From contig REAW01000011.1 of the NCBI GenBank assembly GCA_004293725.1, forward strand, positions 45,999 to 109,998: a stretch of DNA of 64,000 nt. The letters run 5' to 3'. Below the pieces are notes generated by a model. The model did not search any database and was not told the DNA's origin. It saw only the letters and a program-made list of their open reading frames with translations. The position numbers were made by a program, and so were the translations under genes. Numbering within the stretch: the stretch's first letter is position 1; every line of letters begins with the position of its first letter. Of the stretch, positions 56,652 through 64,000 are shown piece after piece. The DNA comes from Curvibacter sp. GTDB taxonomy: Bacteria > Pseudomonadota > Gammaproteobacteria > Burkholderiales > Burkholderiaceae_C.

Positions 56652-57121
56652 CCGTGGCGACTGTGCATCTCCCCGCCTCGGAAGCAGGTGCTTTCACCGT
56701 TCAGCGCTTGGTGCGATTCTCCGACTGCGATCCTGCAGGCATGGTCTTTTATCCGCAGTATTTTGTGATGCTCAACGGGCTGGTGGAAGACTGGTTTACC
56801 CAAGCACTGGGCGTCGACTATGCCGAGTTTTTGGGTGAACGCCGGCTCGGTCTGCCCATGGCGTCTTTGCAGTGCGACTTCAAAGCCCCCAGCCGCATGG
56901 GCGAGACGATTGCCTTGCGCTTACGTCTTCTGCGTCTCGGTGGGCGTTCGCTCACGCTCAGCATCGAATGCATCGGGCCGGCACCCCAGCACACGCTGCG
57001 CTGGCGCGCGCAAGCCGTCATCGTGACCACGTCGCTGGCGCATGACGGTTCTATTCCCATACCCGCGGACGTGGTGCAAGGCATCACTTCGTGGCAAAAA
57101 TTATCAGGAGACACAGCATGA
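56648..57121 (+). CDS. Hot-dog-fold acyl-CoA thioesterase (4-hydroxybenzoyl-CoA thioesterase-like)
   Basis: 157 residues from ATG 56648. VRFSDCDPAGMVFYPQYFVM near 22-41 is the 4HBT signature, with the catalytic Asp in DCDPAGMV. The rest forms the hot-dog core. In CoA-dependent aromatic pathways such enzymes release trapped CoA when intermediates build up, so a housekeeping role in the cluster is inferred. Start and stop both overlap neighbours by four bases. Confidence 0.87.
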
Positions 57122-57513
57122 CCCAAGTTCTTCAACCGGCCCACTGGGCCCGCCCGCGCGGCTATGCCAATGGCGTGATGGCGCGTGGACAGATGGTGTT
57201 TGTGGCGGGCATGATCGGATGGGATGCCCAATGCGTCTTCCACACCGATGACATGGCTGGCCAAGTGCGTCAGGCGTTGACCAATGTGGCGGAAGTCCTG
57301 CGCGAAGCCGGTGCCAAGCCCGAACACATTACCCGCATGACCTGGTATGTCACCGACAAGCGCGAGTATGTTGCGGCGTACCCCGAAATCGGCAAAGCCT
57401 TCCGGGAAATCATCGGGAGCTTCAATGCTGCCATGACGGCGGTGCAAGTGCAGGCGTTGATAGAAGACCGCGCCAAAGTTGAAATTGAAGTCACCGCTGT
57501 TATTCCCGACTGA
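57118..57513 (+). CDS. RidA-family enamine/imine deaminase
   Basis: 131 residues from ATG 57118. It has the RidA fold with QMVFVAGMIGWDAQ near 25-38, MTWYVTDKREY near 78-88 and a C-terminal EIEVTAVIPD. The usual catalytic Arg (around position 105 of E. coli RidA) is not obvious in the AALI/QALIEDRAKVEIE block, so it may be one of the non-archetypal subfamilies. RidA proteins hydrolyse enamines and imines to ketones plus ammonia, which fits removal of the amino group of an aminobenzoyl-CoA-derived ring. Confidence 0.85.
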   Translation: MTQVLQPAHWARPRGYANGVMARGQMVFVAGMIGWDAQCVFHTDDMAGQVRQALTNVAEVLREAGAKPEHITRMTWYVTDKREYVAAYPEIGKAFREIIGSFNAAMTAVQVQALIEDRAKVEIEVTAVIPD

Positions 57514-57519
57514 GCGCCC

Positions 57520-59049
57520 ATGTTGAATCCGCACAGTGAAGTCCTGACTCTCGCAGTCGTGGGTACCGGAGTCATGGGCCAAGGCATCGCCCAGGTTGCG
57601 GCGCAGGCCGGCATCGCAGTGCGCCTGTTCGATGTGCAAGAGGGCGCCGCTCTGCGTGCACGCAGCGCGCTGAGCGCGGGTTGGACCCGCCTCCAGGAGC
57701 GCGGCCGCATTGAGCCCGCAGCAGCCCAGGCAGCGCTGGCACGTGTGCAGGTGTGCAGTTCGCTGGAAGCACTTGCCGGGTGCGACCTGGTGGTGGAAGC
57801 GATTGCCGAGCGGCTGGAATTCAAACAAACGCTGTTTCAGCAGCTGGAGCCCATCGTGGGCCCGGATTGTGTGCTGGCGACGAATACGTCGTCGCTTTCC
57901 ATCACCGCCATTGCGGCGGGATGCCAGCGGCCGGAGCGCGTTGCGGGTTGGCATTTCTTCAATCCGGTCCCGCTCATGAAAATTGTGGAAGTCGTGCAGG
58001 GCATGCGTACCGACCCCGGGGTAGTGCAGGCGCTCGTGGACCTGGGGCATCGCCTGGGGCACCGCGCGGTGCGCGCACAAGACACCCCCGGTTTCATCGT
58101 GAACCATGCGGGGCGCGGCTTTGGCACAGAGGCGTTGCGCATCTTGGGAGAGTCCGTGGCCAACCCGGCTGCAATAGACGATGTGTTGCGGGGCCAAGCG
58201 GGCTTCAAACTGGGGCCTTTTGAGTTGTTTGACTTGGTGGGCTTGGATGTCTCGGTTCCCGTCATGGAGTCGGTGTACCGGCAGTATTTTGAAGAGCCGC
58301 GTTTTCGCCCGTCGCCGCTGGCGGTCTTGCGCCGCCATGCGGGTTTGCTCGGCCGCAAAACCGGGAATGGGTTCTACACCTATGTGGAGGGCGTGGCACA
58401 AAAGCCATTGCCACCCCGCCACGCCGATTGCAGTCCGGGCCCCGTGTGGGTTAGCCAGCGCAATGCCTGGGGCCCTGCCTGTGCCGACTGGTTGCGCGAG
58501 ATGGGGGCATCTATCGAAGACAGCGCCCGCCCCAGCGTAGAAGCATTGTGTATCGTGCTGCCCCAAGGCGAAGACGTATCTGCCTGCGCGGCCGCGGAGC
58601 AGTTGGACCCCACACGCACCGTGGCGCTGGACTGGCTGTTGCCGCAGGCGGGTTGTGCGCCGGTATTCACCAATCCGCTAACTTCGCAATACAGCGTCGA
58701 GCGTGCAGTCGCTCTGCTGGGCCCCTTGTCAGCGTCGGTGCATGTCTTGCGTGATAGCGTGGGGCTGATCGGCCAACGCGTACTGGCCACCATCATCAAT
58801 ATTGCGTGTGACATGGCGCAACAGGGCATTGCCAGCCCTCCAGATATCGACGTCGCAGTCACCTTGGGGCTGGGGTACCCCCAAGGACCGCTGGCCTGGG
58901 GTGACGCGCTGGGCCCGCGGAACATCCTGCTTGTTTTGCACAACCTGCACGCCACGACCGGGGACCCCCGCTATCGCCCCTCGCCCTGGCTGCGCCGCCG
59001 GGCGCAGTTGCATTGCTCGCTGCTGACCACTGAACTTCCGCCCCACTGA
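57520..59049 (+). CDS. 3-hydroxyacyl-CoA dehydrogenase (PaaH-type)
   Basis: 509 residues. NAD-binding VVGTGVMGQGIAQVAAQAGI near 14-33, the HFFNPVPLMKIVEVVQGMRT segment near 145-164 with catalytic His, then DTPGFIVNHAGRGFG, and a second 3-hydroxyacyl-CoA C-terminal domain (about 390-490) as in double-domain PaaH-like enzymes. It oxidises the hydroxyl of the ring-opened CoA ester in the lower pathway. It begins six bases after the RidA gene and two bases before the thiolase gene. Confidence 0.88.
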   Translation: MLNPHSEVLTLAVVGTGVMGQGIAQVAAQAGIAVRLFDVQEGAALRARSALSAGWTRLQERGRIEPAAAQAALARVQVCSSLEALAGCDLVVEAIAERLEFKQTLFQQLEPIVGPDCVLATNTSSLSITAIAAGCQRPERVAGWHFFNPVPLMKIVEVVQGMRTDPGVVQALVDLGHRLGHRAVRAQDTPGFIVNHAGRGFGTEALRILGESVANPAAIDDVLRGQAGFKLGPFELFDLVGLDVSVPVMESVYRQYFEEPRFRPSPLAVLRRHAGLLGRKTGNGFYTYVEGVAQKPLPPRHADCSPGPVWVSQRNAWGPACADWLREMGASIEDSARPSVEALCIVLPQGEDVSACAAAEQLDPTRTVALDWLLPQAGCAPVFTNPLTSQYSVERAVALLGPLSASVHVLRDSVGLIGQRVLATIINIACDMAQQGIASPPDIDVAVTLGLGYPQGPLAWGDALGPRNILLVLHNLHATTGDPRYRPSPWLRRRAQLHCSLLTTELPPH

Positions 59050-59051
59050 AT

Positions 59052-60251
59052 ATGCTCAACGCCTACCTGTATGACGGTGCTCGCACCGCTTTTGGCCGCC
59101 ACGCGGGAGCCCTGTCTTCTGTGCGCCCCGATGAATTGGTCGCCCATGTGTTGCGGACCTTGGCCGAACGCACCCCTATGGCCCGCTCCGCAGAAGATGT
59201 GGTGCTGGGGTGTACCTGCCAGGCGGGTGAGGACAGCCGCAACATCGCCCGCCACGCGGCCTTGCTGGCTGGGCTGGGTTCCCAGGTGCCCGGGCAAACC
59301 GTGAACCGGCTGTGCGGAAGTGGTTTGGCCGCGATCATGGACTGCGCCCGCGCCATCACGGCTGGTGAGGGCGATGTGTACCTGGCCGGGGGTGTGGAAA
59401 GCATGAGCCGCGCGCCGTTTGTCATGGCCAAGGCCGAGTCCGCGTTCAGTCGTGAGTTGCGTGTGGCCGATTCGACCATTGGCGCGCGGTTTCCCAACCC
59501 GCGGCTGGAGCAAGAGTTTGGCAACCACAGCATGCCCGAAACGGCCGACGCAGTGGCCACCGTGCTGGGTCTTCGGCGCGAAGACTGCGATGCCTATGCA
59601 CTGCAGTCGCAGCAGCGCTTTGCGGCGGCCTTGGCGGCAGGTGTTTTTGCCCAAGAAATCGTGCCTATCGAGGTGCCGCAGGGCCGCAAGGCTGCGCCCT
59701 TGGTGGTTTCGCTAGACGAACATCCGCGTGCAGACACCACGCTGGCTTCGTTGCAAAAGCTCAAGCCCTTGTTTGCCGGTGGCGTCACTACGGCTGGCAA
59801 TGCATCTGGCATCAACGATGGCGCAGCCGCTGTGTTGCTGGGCAGTCGTGCCGCCGGTGAACGGTATGGTCAGCGGCCGTTGGCCCGCGTATTGTCTGCC
59901 GCCGTGGTGGGCGTGGAGCCGCAGCTGATGGGGCTGGGGCCGGTGGCAGCCTCCGAGTTGGCGTTGACGCGGGCCGGAATCCGGCTTGCAGACGTCGACC
60001 TGATTGAAATCAATGAAGCGTTTGCGGCCCAGGTATTGGGCTGTTTGCAGCGTCTGGGGGTGGCGGCCGATGATGCGCGTGTCAACCCCAACGGCGGTGC
60101 CATTGCCGTGGGCCATCCGCTCGGCGCCTCAGGCGCGCGTCTGGCCCTTGCGGCTGCGCTTGAATTGCAGCGGCGCCAGGGGCGTTATGCCCTTGTCAGC
60201 CTGTGTATTGGAGTTGGGCAAGGCATTGCCGTGGTGTTGGAACGCACCTAA
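59052..60251 (+). CDS. Acetyl-CoA acyltransferase / beta-ketoadipyl-CoA thiolase-like
   Basis: 399 residues. Nucleophilic Cys in NRLCGSGLAAIMDCARAITA near 86-105, HVLRT and PVA blocks, the EINEAFAAQVLG near 318 and the second catalytic Cys in SLCIGVGQGIAVVL at the C-terminus; NPNGGAIAVGHPLGASGARL near 338-357 is the thiolase signature. It performs the final thiolytic cleavage to acetyl-CoA and a shorter acyl-CoA in this cluster. Confidence 0.9.
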   Translation: MLNAYLYDGARTAFGRHAGALSSVRPDELVAHVLRTLAERTPMARSAEDVVLGCTCQAGEDSRNIARHAALLAGLGSQVPGQTVNRLCGSGLAAIMDCARAITAGEGDVYLAGGVESMSRAPFVMAKAESAFSRELRVADSTIGARFPNPRLEQEFGNHSMPETADAVATVLGLRREDCDAYALQSQQRFAAALAAGVFAQEIVPIEVPQGRKAAPLVVSLDEHPRADTTLASLQKLKPLFAGGVTTAGNASGINDGAAAVLLGSRAAGERYGQRPLARVLSAAVVGVEPQLMGLGPVAASELALTRAGIRLADVDLIEINEAFAAQVLGCLQRLGVAADDARVNPNGGAIAVGHPLGASGARLALAAALELQRRQGRYALVSLCIGVGQGIAVVLERT

Positions 60252-60317
60252 AAAAACCCTCCCCATCCAACGTTCCCCTTAATTTACGTATAACCCCCTT
60301 TATTAAAGGAATCCCTT

Positions 60318-61496
60318 ATGGCCACCAAAAACACATTCCAATGGAACGACGCCTTGTTGTTGGAGAGTCAGCTCACGGATGACGAACGCCAAGTGCGCGA
60401 TGCGGCGCTCAGCTATTGCCAGGAGCGCCTGCTGCCGCGTGTGCAAGACAACTTCCGCCACGAGAAGACCGATGCCAGCATCTTCCGCGAGATGGGTGAG
60501 CTGGGCCTGCTTGGCGCCACCATTCCCGAGCAGTACGGTGGCGCTGGCCTGAACTATGTGTGCTACGGCCTGGTTGCCCGCGAAGTGGAGCGGGTGGACT
60601 CGGGTTATCGCTCCATGATGAGTGTGCAGTCCTCCTTGGTGATGGTACCCATCAATGAATTCGGCACCGAAGCACAAAAGCAGAAGTATCTGCCCAAGCT
60701 GGCCACGGGAGAGTGGATTGGCTGCTTTGGCCTGACCGAACCCAACCACGGATCGGACCCGGGCAGCATGATTACACGCGCCAAGAAGGTGCCCGGTGGC
60801 TATAGCTTGTCAGGCGCCAAAATGTGGATCACCAACAGCCCGATTGCCGATGTGTTTGTCGTCTGGGCCAAGGACGATGCGGGCTCCATTCGCGGCTTTG
60901 TACTGGAAAAAGGCTTCAAGGGGCTGAGCGCCCCCGCCATCCACGGCAAGGTGGGTTTGCGCGCCAGCATTACCGGTGAAATCGTGATGGACGAGGTGTT
61001 CTGTCCCGAGGAAAACGCATTTCCCGATGTGCGCGGGCTTAAGGGGCCGTTCACCTGTCTTAACAGTGCCCGCTTTGGCATTGCCTGGGGCGCACTGGGT
61101 GCTGCGGAAGACTGCTACGCGCGGGCCCGCCAGTACACGATGGACCGCCACCAGTTTGGCAAGCCCCTCGCGGCCAACCAGCTCATCCAGAAGAAGCTGG
61201 CGGACATGCTGACTGAAATTTCGCTGGGGCTACAGGGCTGTCTGCAAGTGGGGCGCCTAAAGGACAGTGGCCTGGCTGCGGTGGAGATGACCTCCATCAT
61301 CAAGCGCAACAGCTGCGGCAAGGCACTGGACATTGCGCGGCTGGCCCGCGACATGATGGGGGGCAACGGCATCAGCGATGAATTTGGTGTTGCCCGCCAT
61401 TTGGTGAACCTGGAGGTGGTGAACACCTACGAAGGCACGCACGACATTCATGCGTTGATTTTGGGCCGCGCCATTACAGACATTGCAGCCTTCTAA
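60318..61496 (+). CDS. gcdH: Glutaryl-CoA dehydrogenase
   Basis: 392 residues. Catalytic Glu in [18 protein letters not shown] near the C-terminus; [20 protein letters not shown] near 137-156 and [19 protein letters not shown] near 172-190 are the acyl-CoA dehydrogenase FAD motifs, and the [20 protein letters not shown] near 259-278 sits as in GcdH. It oxidatively decarboxylates glutaryl-CoA to crotonyl-CoA, so the aromatic pathway may yield glutaryl-CoA. A 66-base gap with AAAGGAAT before ATG separates it from the thiolase. Confidence 0.9.
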   Translation: MATKNTFQWNDALLLESQLTDDERQVRDAALSYCQERLLPRVQDNFRHEKTDASIFREMGELGLLGATIPEQYGGAGLNYVCYGLVAREVERVDSGYRSMMSVQSSLVMVPINEFGTEAQKQKYLPKLATGEWIGCFGLTEPNHGSDPGSMITRAKKVPGGYSLSGAKMWITNSPIADVFVVWAKDDAGSIRGFVLEKGFKGLSAPAIHGKVGLRASITGEIVMDEVFCPEENAFPDVRGLKGPFTCLNSARFGIAWGALGAAEDCYARARQYTMDRHQFGKPLAANQLIQKKLADMLTEISLGLQGCLQVGRLKDSGLAAVEMTSIIKRNSCGKALDIARLARDMMGGNGISDEFGVARHLVNLEVVNTYEGTHDIHALILGRAITDIAAF

Positions 61497-61512
61497 AGCC
61501 CTCTAATGGCAA

Positions 61513-61531
61513 GGCAGGCCCTCGGCCTGCC
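61513..61531. terminator. Bidirectional hairpin between convergent genes
   Basis: GGCAGGCC (61513-61520) and GGCCTGCC (61524-61531) make a perfect eight-base stem with a three-base loop between the gcdH stop and the stop of the convergent small gene at 61538. A T-tract is lacking, but the location supports a transcription end. Confidence 0.6.
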
Positions 61532-61537
61532 AAGCGC

Positions 61538-61774
61538 TCAGTTCAACAGGTAGCTGTCGGCCTGGTCTTCAAAGTCTTCGGCGTCAATCGCGGCGTCAAA
61601 GGCTGCCCGGGCGGCGACTGCCTCCTTGGTGTAGGGGATCAGCGGTTTGTCCAGTGGGCGCAGCTTGTGGCGGCGCAGGCCACGCAGCTGCTGGGAGCGC
61701 TCCATGGTCTGCAAAACCAGTTCGGGCTCCATCATCAGGCTGAAGGGGTTCAGGGCGGTGGCGGTGTCTTTCAT
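61538..61774 (-). CDS. Small uncharacterised soluble protein
   Basis: 78 residues from ATG 61772-61774, preceded on the minus strand by GGAGA. Highly charged and helical, with LQTMERSQQLRGLRRHKLRP in the middle and an acidic end (DAEDFEDQADSYLLN). No family recognised. A longer reading frame upstream has no ribosome site and is rejected. It faces gcdH tail to tail. Confidence 0.6.
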   Translation of the reverse strand: MKDTATALNPFSLMMEPELVLQTMERSQQLRGLRRHKLRPLDKPLIPYTKEAVAARAAFDAAIDAEDFEDQADSYLLN

Positions 61775-61890
61775 GGCAGTTCTCCGGTGGTTGCCGCGCC
61801 ATCCAACTACTCTGGCGCTTGGAGCAACTGTAGTCACGGACCGCAAGAACTGGAGTCGGTCACACGCTGTAAAGCGTGTAGGAAAAAACC

Positions 61891-63285
61891 TTACAACAAC
61901 CGCGCCCGCACGCTCTTGCCCTTGACCTTGCCGGCATTGAGCTTGTCGCAAGCGTCTTTGGCAATACTGCGCTCCACGGCCACAAAGGTGCAGTACTCGG
62001 TCACCGCAATCTTGCCAATCTGCTCGCGGGTGTAGGGCGGGCCACCATCGGTGCTGGTGAGGGCACCCAGCACGTCGCCGGGGCGAATCTTCTCCTTGCG
62101 GCCACCAGCAATCTGCACGGTCACCATGGGCGGCAGCAGGCGGCCCAATTTCCCGTTTTCTCCCGTGGGTGTCAGTTCATCGCGCTTGAACCAGACCGAC
62201 GGCGCGTTCTGGTACTGCTCAATCTTGCCGACCGATCCCATTTCGTTCATCGACGCCAGGCTCACTGCCAGGCCCGACTGGCCCGCGCGGCCGGTACGGC
62301 CAATGCGGTGCACATGCACCTCGGCGTCGGGCGTGATGTCCACGTTGATCACCAGGTCCAGCTCTTTCACATCCAATCCGCGCGATGCCACATCGGTAGC
62401 CACCAGCACTGAGCAGCTGCGGTTGGCAAATTGGGCCAGCACCTGGTCCCGGTCGCGCTGCTCCAGGTCGCCGTGCAGGGCCTGGGCAACAAAGCCCTGG
62501 CCTTGCAGCAGCGTCACCAGCTCGTTGCACTGGGCCTTGGTGTTGCAAAACGCAATGGTGCTAACGGGGCGGAAGTGGTTCAGCAGCAGTCCCACGGTGT
62601 CCAGCCGGTTGCTGCGCTCGACCTCGTAAAAGCGCTGCTCAATCGTGTTCTCGGCCACAGCGGCCTTCACGGTAATCTGTTGTGGCTCGCGCATGAACTG
62701 CTTGGCCAGCTTCTCGATGCCTTCGGGGTAGGTGGCCGAAAACAACAACGTCTGGCGCTCCTTGGGGGTTTGCTTCACCACGGTGGCAATGTCGTCAAAG
62801 AAGCCCATGTCCAACATGCGGTCGGCCTCGTCCAGCACCAGTGTGTTCAGGTTCTCCAGCGAGAGGTATTCACGCTCCAGCAGGTCCATGATGCGGCCCG
62901 GCGTGCCCACAACAATGTGCGCGCCGTTTTCCAGGCTCGCGCGCTGGCCGCGTGTGGCCACGCCACCGCACAGCGTCACCACCTTGATGTTTTCTTCGGC
63001 CCGGGCCAAGCGGCGAATTTCCACCGTCACCTGGTCTGCCAGCTCACGCGTGGGGCACAGCACCATGGCCTGCACGGCAAACCAGCGCGGGTTCAGTTTG
63101 GTGAGCAGCGCCAGCGCAAAGGCGGCTGTCTTCCCGCTGCCGGTCTTGGCCTGGGCAATCAGGTCTTGGCCCGCCAGCGCCACGGGCAGGCTGGCAGCCT
63201 GGATGGGCGTCATGGACTCGTAGCCCAGTTGTTGCAGGTTGGCCAGCGTGGCGGGCGAGAGGGGGAGAGAAGAGAAAGCAGTCAT
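61891..63285 (-). CDS. dbpA: ATP-dependent RNA helicase DbpA
   Basis: 464 residues from ATG 63283-63285. DEAD-box core: Q motif, AQAKTGSGKT, PTRELA, GG and TPGRIMD, DEAD (VLDEADRML), SAT, and HRIGRTGR. The C-terminal 70 residues (RPGDVLGALTSTDG then GKIAVTEYCTFVAV) match the DbpA RNA-binding domain that recognises hairpin 92 of 23S rRNA. It helps late assembly of the large ribosomal subunit. Confidence 0.93.
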   Translation of the reverse strand: MTAFSSLPLSPATLANLQQLGYESMTPIQAASLPVALAGQDLIAQAKTGSGKTAAFALALLTKLNPRWFAVQAMVLCPTRELADQVTVEIRRLARAEENIKVVTLCGGVATRGQRASLENGAHIVVGTPGRIMDLLEREYLSLENLNTLVLDEADRMLDMGFFDDIATVVKQTPKERQTLLFSATYPEGIEKLAKQFMREPQQITVKAAVAENTIEQRFYEVERSNRLDTVGLLLNHFRPVSTIAFCNTKAQCNELVTLLQGQGFVAQALHGDLEQRDRDQVLAQFANRSCSVLVATDVASRGLDVKELDLVINVDITPDAEVHVHRIGRTGRAGQSGLAVSLASMNEMGSVGKIEQYQNAPSVWFKRDELTPTGENGKLGRLLPPMVTVQIAGGRKEKIRPGDVLGALTSTDGGPPYTREQIGKIAVTEYCTFVAVERSIAKDACDKLNAGKVKGKSVRARLL

Positions 63286-63335
63286 GCCCCAATTATCGGT
63301 GCTGGGGGCGGACTTGAGTTGGCTGGTGCGTCTAG

Positions 63336-63388
63336 GTGCTACATTTTTAGTAGCTGCACGCGCATAATCCATGGGATATTGAGGGCTT
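63336..63388. repeat. Dispersed repeat, copy D
   Basis: GTGCTACATTTTTAGTAGCT, GCACGCGCATAATCCATGGG and ATATTGAGGGC between dbpA and the LysE-type gene. It shares the GCTA-TAGCT(G/A)C-CGCG core with copies at 4233, 20016 and 27595. Confidence 0.6.
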
Positions 63389-63441
63389 TAACATGAAGAA
63401 AACCCTTGCCGAAGCTTGACGCTTGGCTGAACAAAAGCACC

Positions 63442-64000
63442 TTACCGCTCTGCAGTGGCCAAACGCAATGCCAAACCGACAAACACCACGCTGGCAATGC
63501 GGTTAAGTGCGCGTTGCGCTGACAGCGAACGCTTGAAGACCTGGCCAAAACCTGCAGCAAACCATGCAATGGCGCTGAAGGTCAGCAACGCTGCCAGCAT
63601 GAACACCGCACCCAGCAACACGATCTGCAGCGCCATGGAGCCTTGGGTTGGATCGGCAAACTGGGGCAAGAACGCCAAAAAGAAAATGGCCACTTTGGGA
63701 TTGGTAACGTTCATGACCACGCCGCGCAGGTAGGTTTGCCAAGGCGTCATGGCGTCCTGTGTGGGGGTGTCGGCAATACCCACTGGGGCATTCCAGGCGC
63801 CCCAAGCCAGCCACAACAAGTAGGCCGCACCCAGCATCTTGAGTGCAGTGAAAGCGGTGGCAGAAGCCGCAAACACCGCAGCCAGGCCGAGCGCCACGGC
63901 TGCCGTGTGAAACAGCAACCCGCTGCACAAGCCCAGTACCACCAGCAGGCCAGCCTTGCGCCCATGCACGGCCGAGTGCAGCAACACAAACACGTTGTCA
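63442..64000 (-). CDS. LysE/RhtB-family amino-acid exporter, truncated by window end
   Basis: About 186 residues are visible; the N-terminus runs off the right edge, the frame continuing as DNVFVLLHSAVHGRKAG, which matches the PGPDN start region of RhtB proteins. Several hydrophobic helices follow, with NVTNPKVAIFFLAFLPQFAD near the middle, a family hallmark. It exports small amino acids or derivatives across the inner membrane. The specific substrate is unknown. Confidence 0.87.
   Translation of the reverse strand, partial: DNVFVLLHSAVHGRKAGLLVVLGLCSGLLFHTAAVALGLAAVFAASATAFTALKMLGAAYLLWLAWGAWNAPVGIADTPTQDAMTPWQTYLRGVVMNVTNPKVAIFFLAFLPQFADPTQGSMALQIVLLGAVFMLAALLTFSAIAWFAAGFGQVFKRSLSAQRALNRIASVVFVGLALRLATAER

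Noticed and set aside
56818..58566. 582-codon open frame opposite the RidA and hydroxyacyl-CoA dehydrogenase genes
   Set aside because: Antisense to motif-complete genes; no domain or ribosome site.

Overview
The window looks like chromosomal DNA of a Comamonadaceae-type betaproteobacterium (Rhodoferax / Polaromonas / Albidoferax neighbourhood). The reasons are the gene order hisC-B-H-A-F-I-E, DUF4870, HIT, tatABC, degQ-like protease; a Bug-type solute receptor with its MarR regulator; the fused mutase IcmF; and a short dispersed repeat ending in GCAAGCAGCTA that I associate with this family. I see no rRNA, tRNA, CRISPR array, intact insertion sequence or prophage. This placement is from recognition only, since no search was run.

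Layout. 0-12 kb is housekeeping: the tail of a PIN-domain toxin, histidine biosynthesis, twin-arginine translocation, an HtrA protease, a Nif3-family protein and pdxA. 11-19 kb holds a CheV-type chemotaxis protein, a molybdopterin oxidoreductase, an M20 amidohydrolase, CoaX and a persulfide dioxygenase-rhodanese fusion. 19-27.6 kb holds icmF behind a perfect 22-bp palindrome, a Bug receptor/MarR pair with a palindromic operator over its promoter, and a 1061-residue GGDEF-EAL protein.

27.6-43.5 kb is accessory. It opens with a decayed LysR fragment fused to the 3' end of an arylformamidase-like hydrolase gene. Next comes an AT-rich three-gene group: a LuxR-type receptor with all main acyl-homoserine-lactone pocket residues, a heme-oxygenase-like diiron oxidase (HDO), and a cupin protein whose start overlaps the HDO stop. 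No autoinducer synthase lies nearby. This is my best candidate for an undescribed system: a quorum-responsive small-molecule tailoring or biosynthesis cassette. The rest is a patchwork of regulators, an esterase, a CPBP protease, a lipoprotein, several unrecognised proteins, a segment bounded by inverted repeats, a PEP-CTERM protein, and two diverged copies of a LysR-type promoter 2.7 kb apart.

43.5-61.5 kb is a coherent catabolic island for the aerobic CoA-thioester pathway of 2-aminobenzoate (anthranilate) or a close analogue. It has a CoA ligase, a two-domain flavin monooxygenase/reductase, an acyl-CoA dehydrogenase, a hydratase, two dehydrogenases, a thiolase, a RidA imine deaminase, a thioesterase, a five-gene branched-chain-type ABC importer, an internal MarR regulator and glutaryl-CoA dehydrogenase. 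A divergent arylformamidase-like gene hints that tryptophan or kynurenine could feed it. A large inverted repeat in front of the first gene is a likely operator. 61.5-64 kb returns to core genes: the rRNA-specific helicase DbpA and a LysE-type exporter cut by the window edge.
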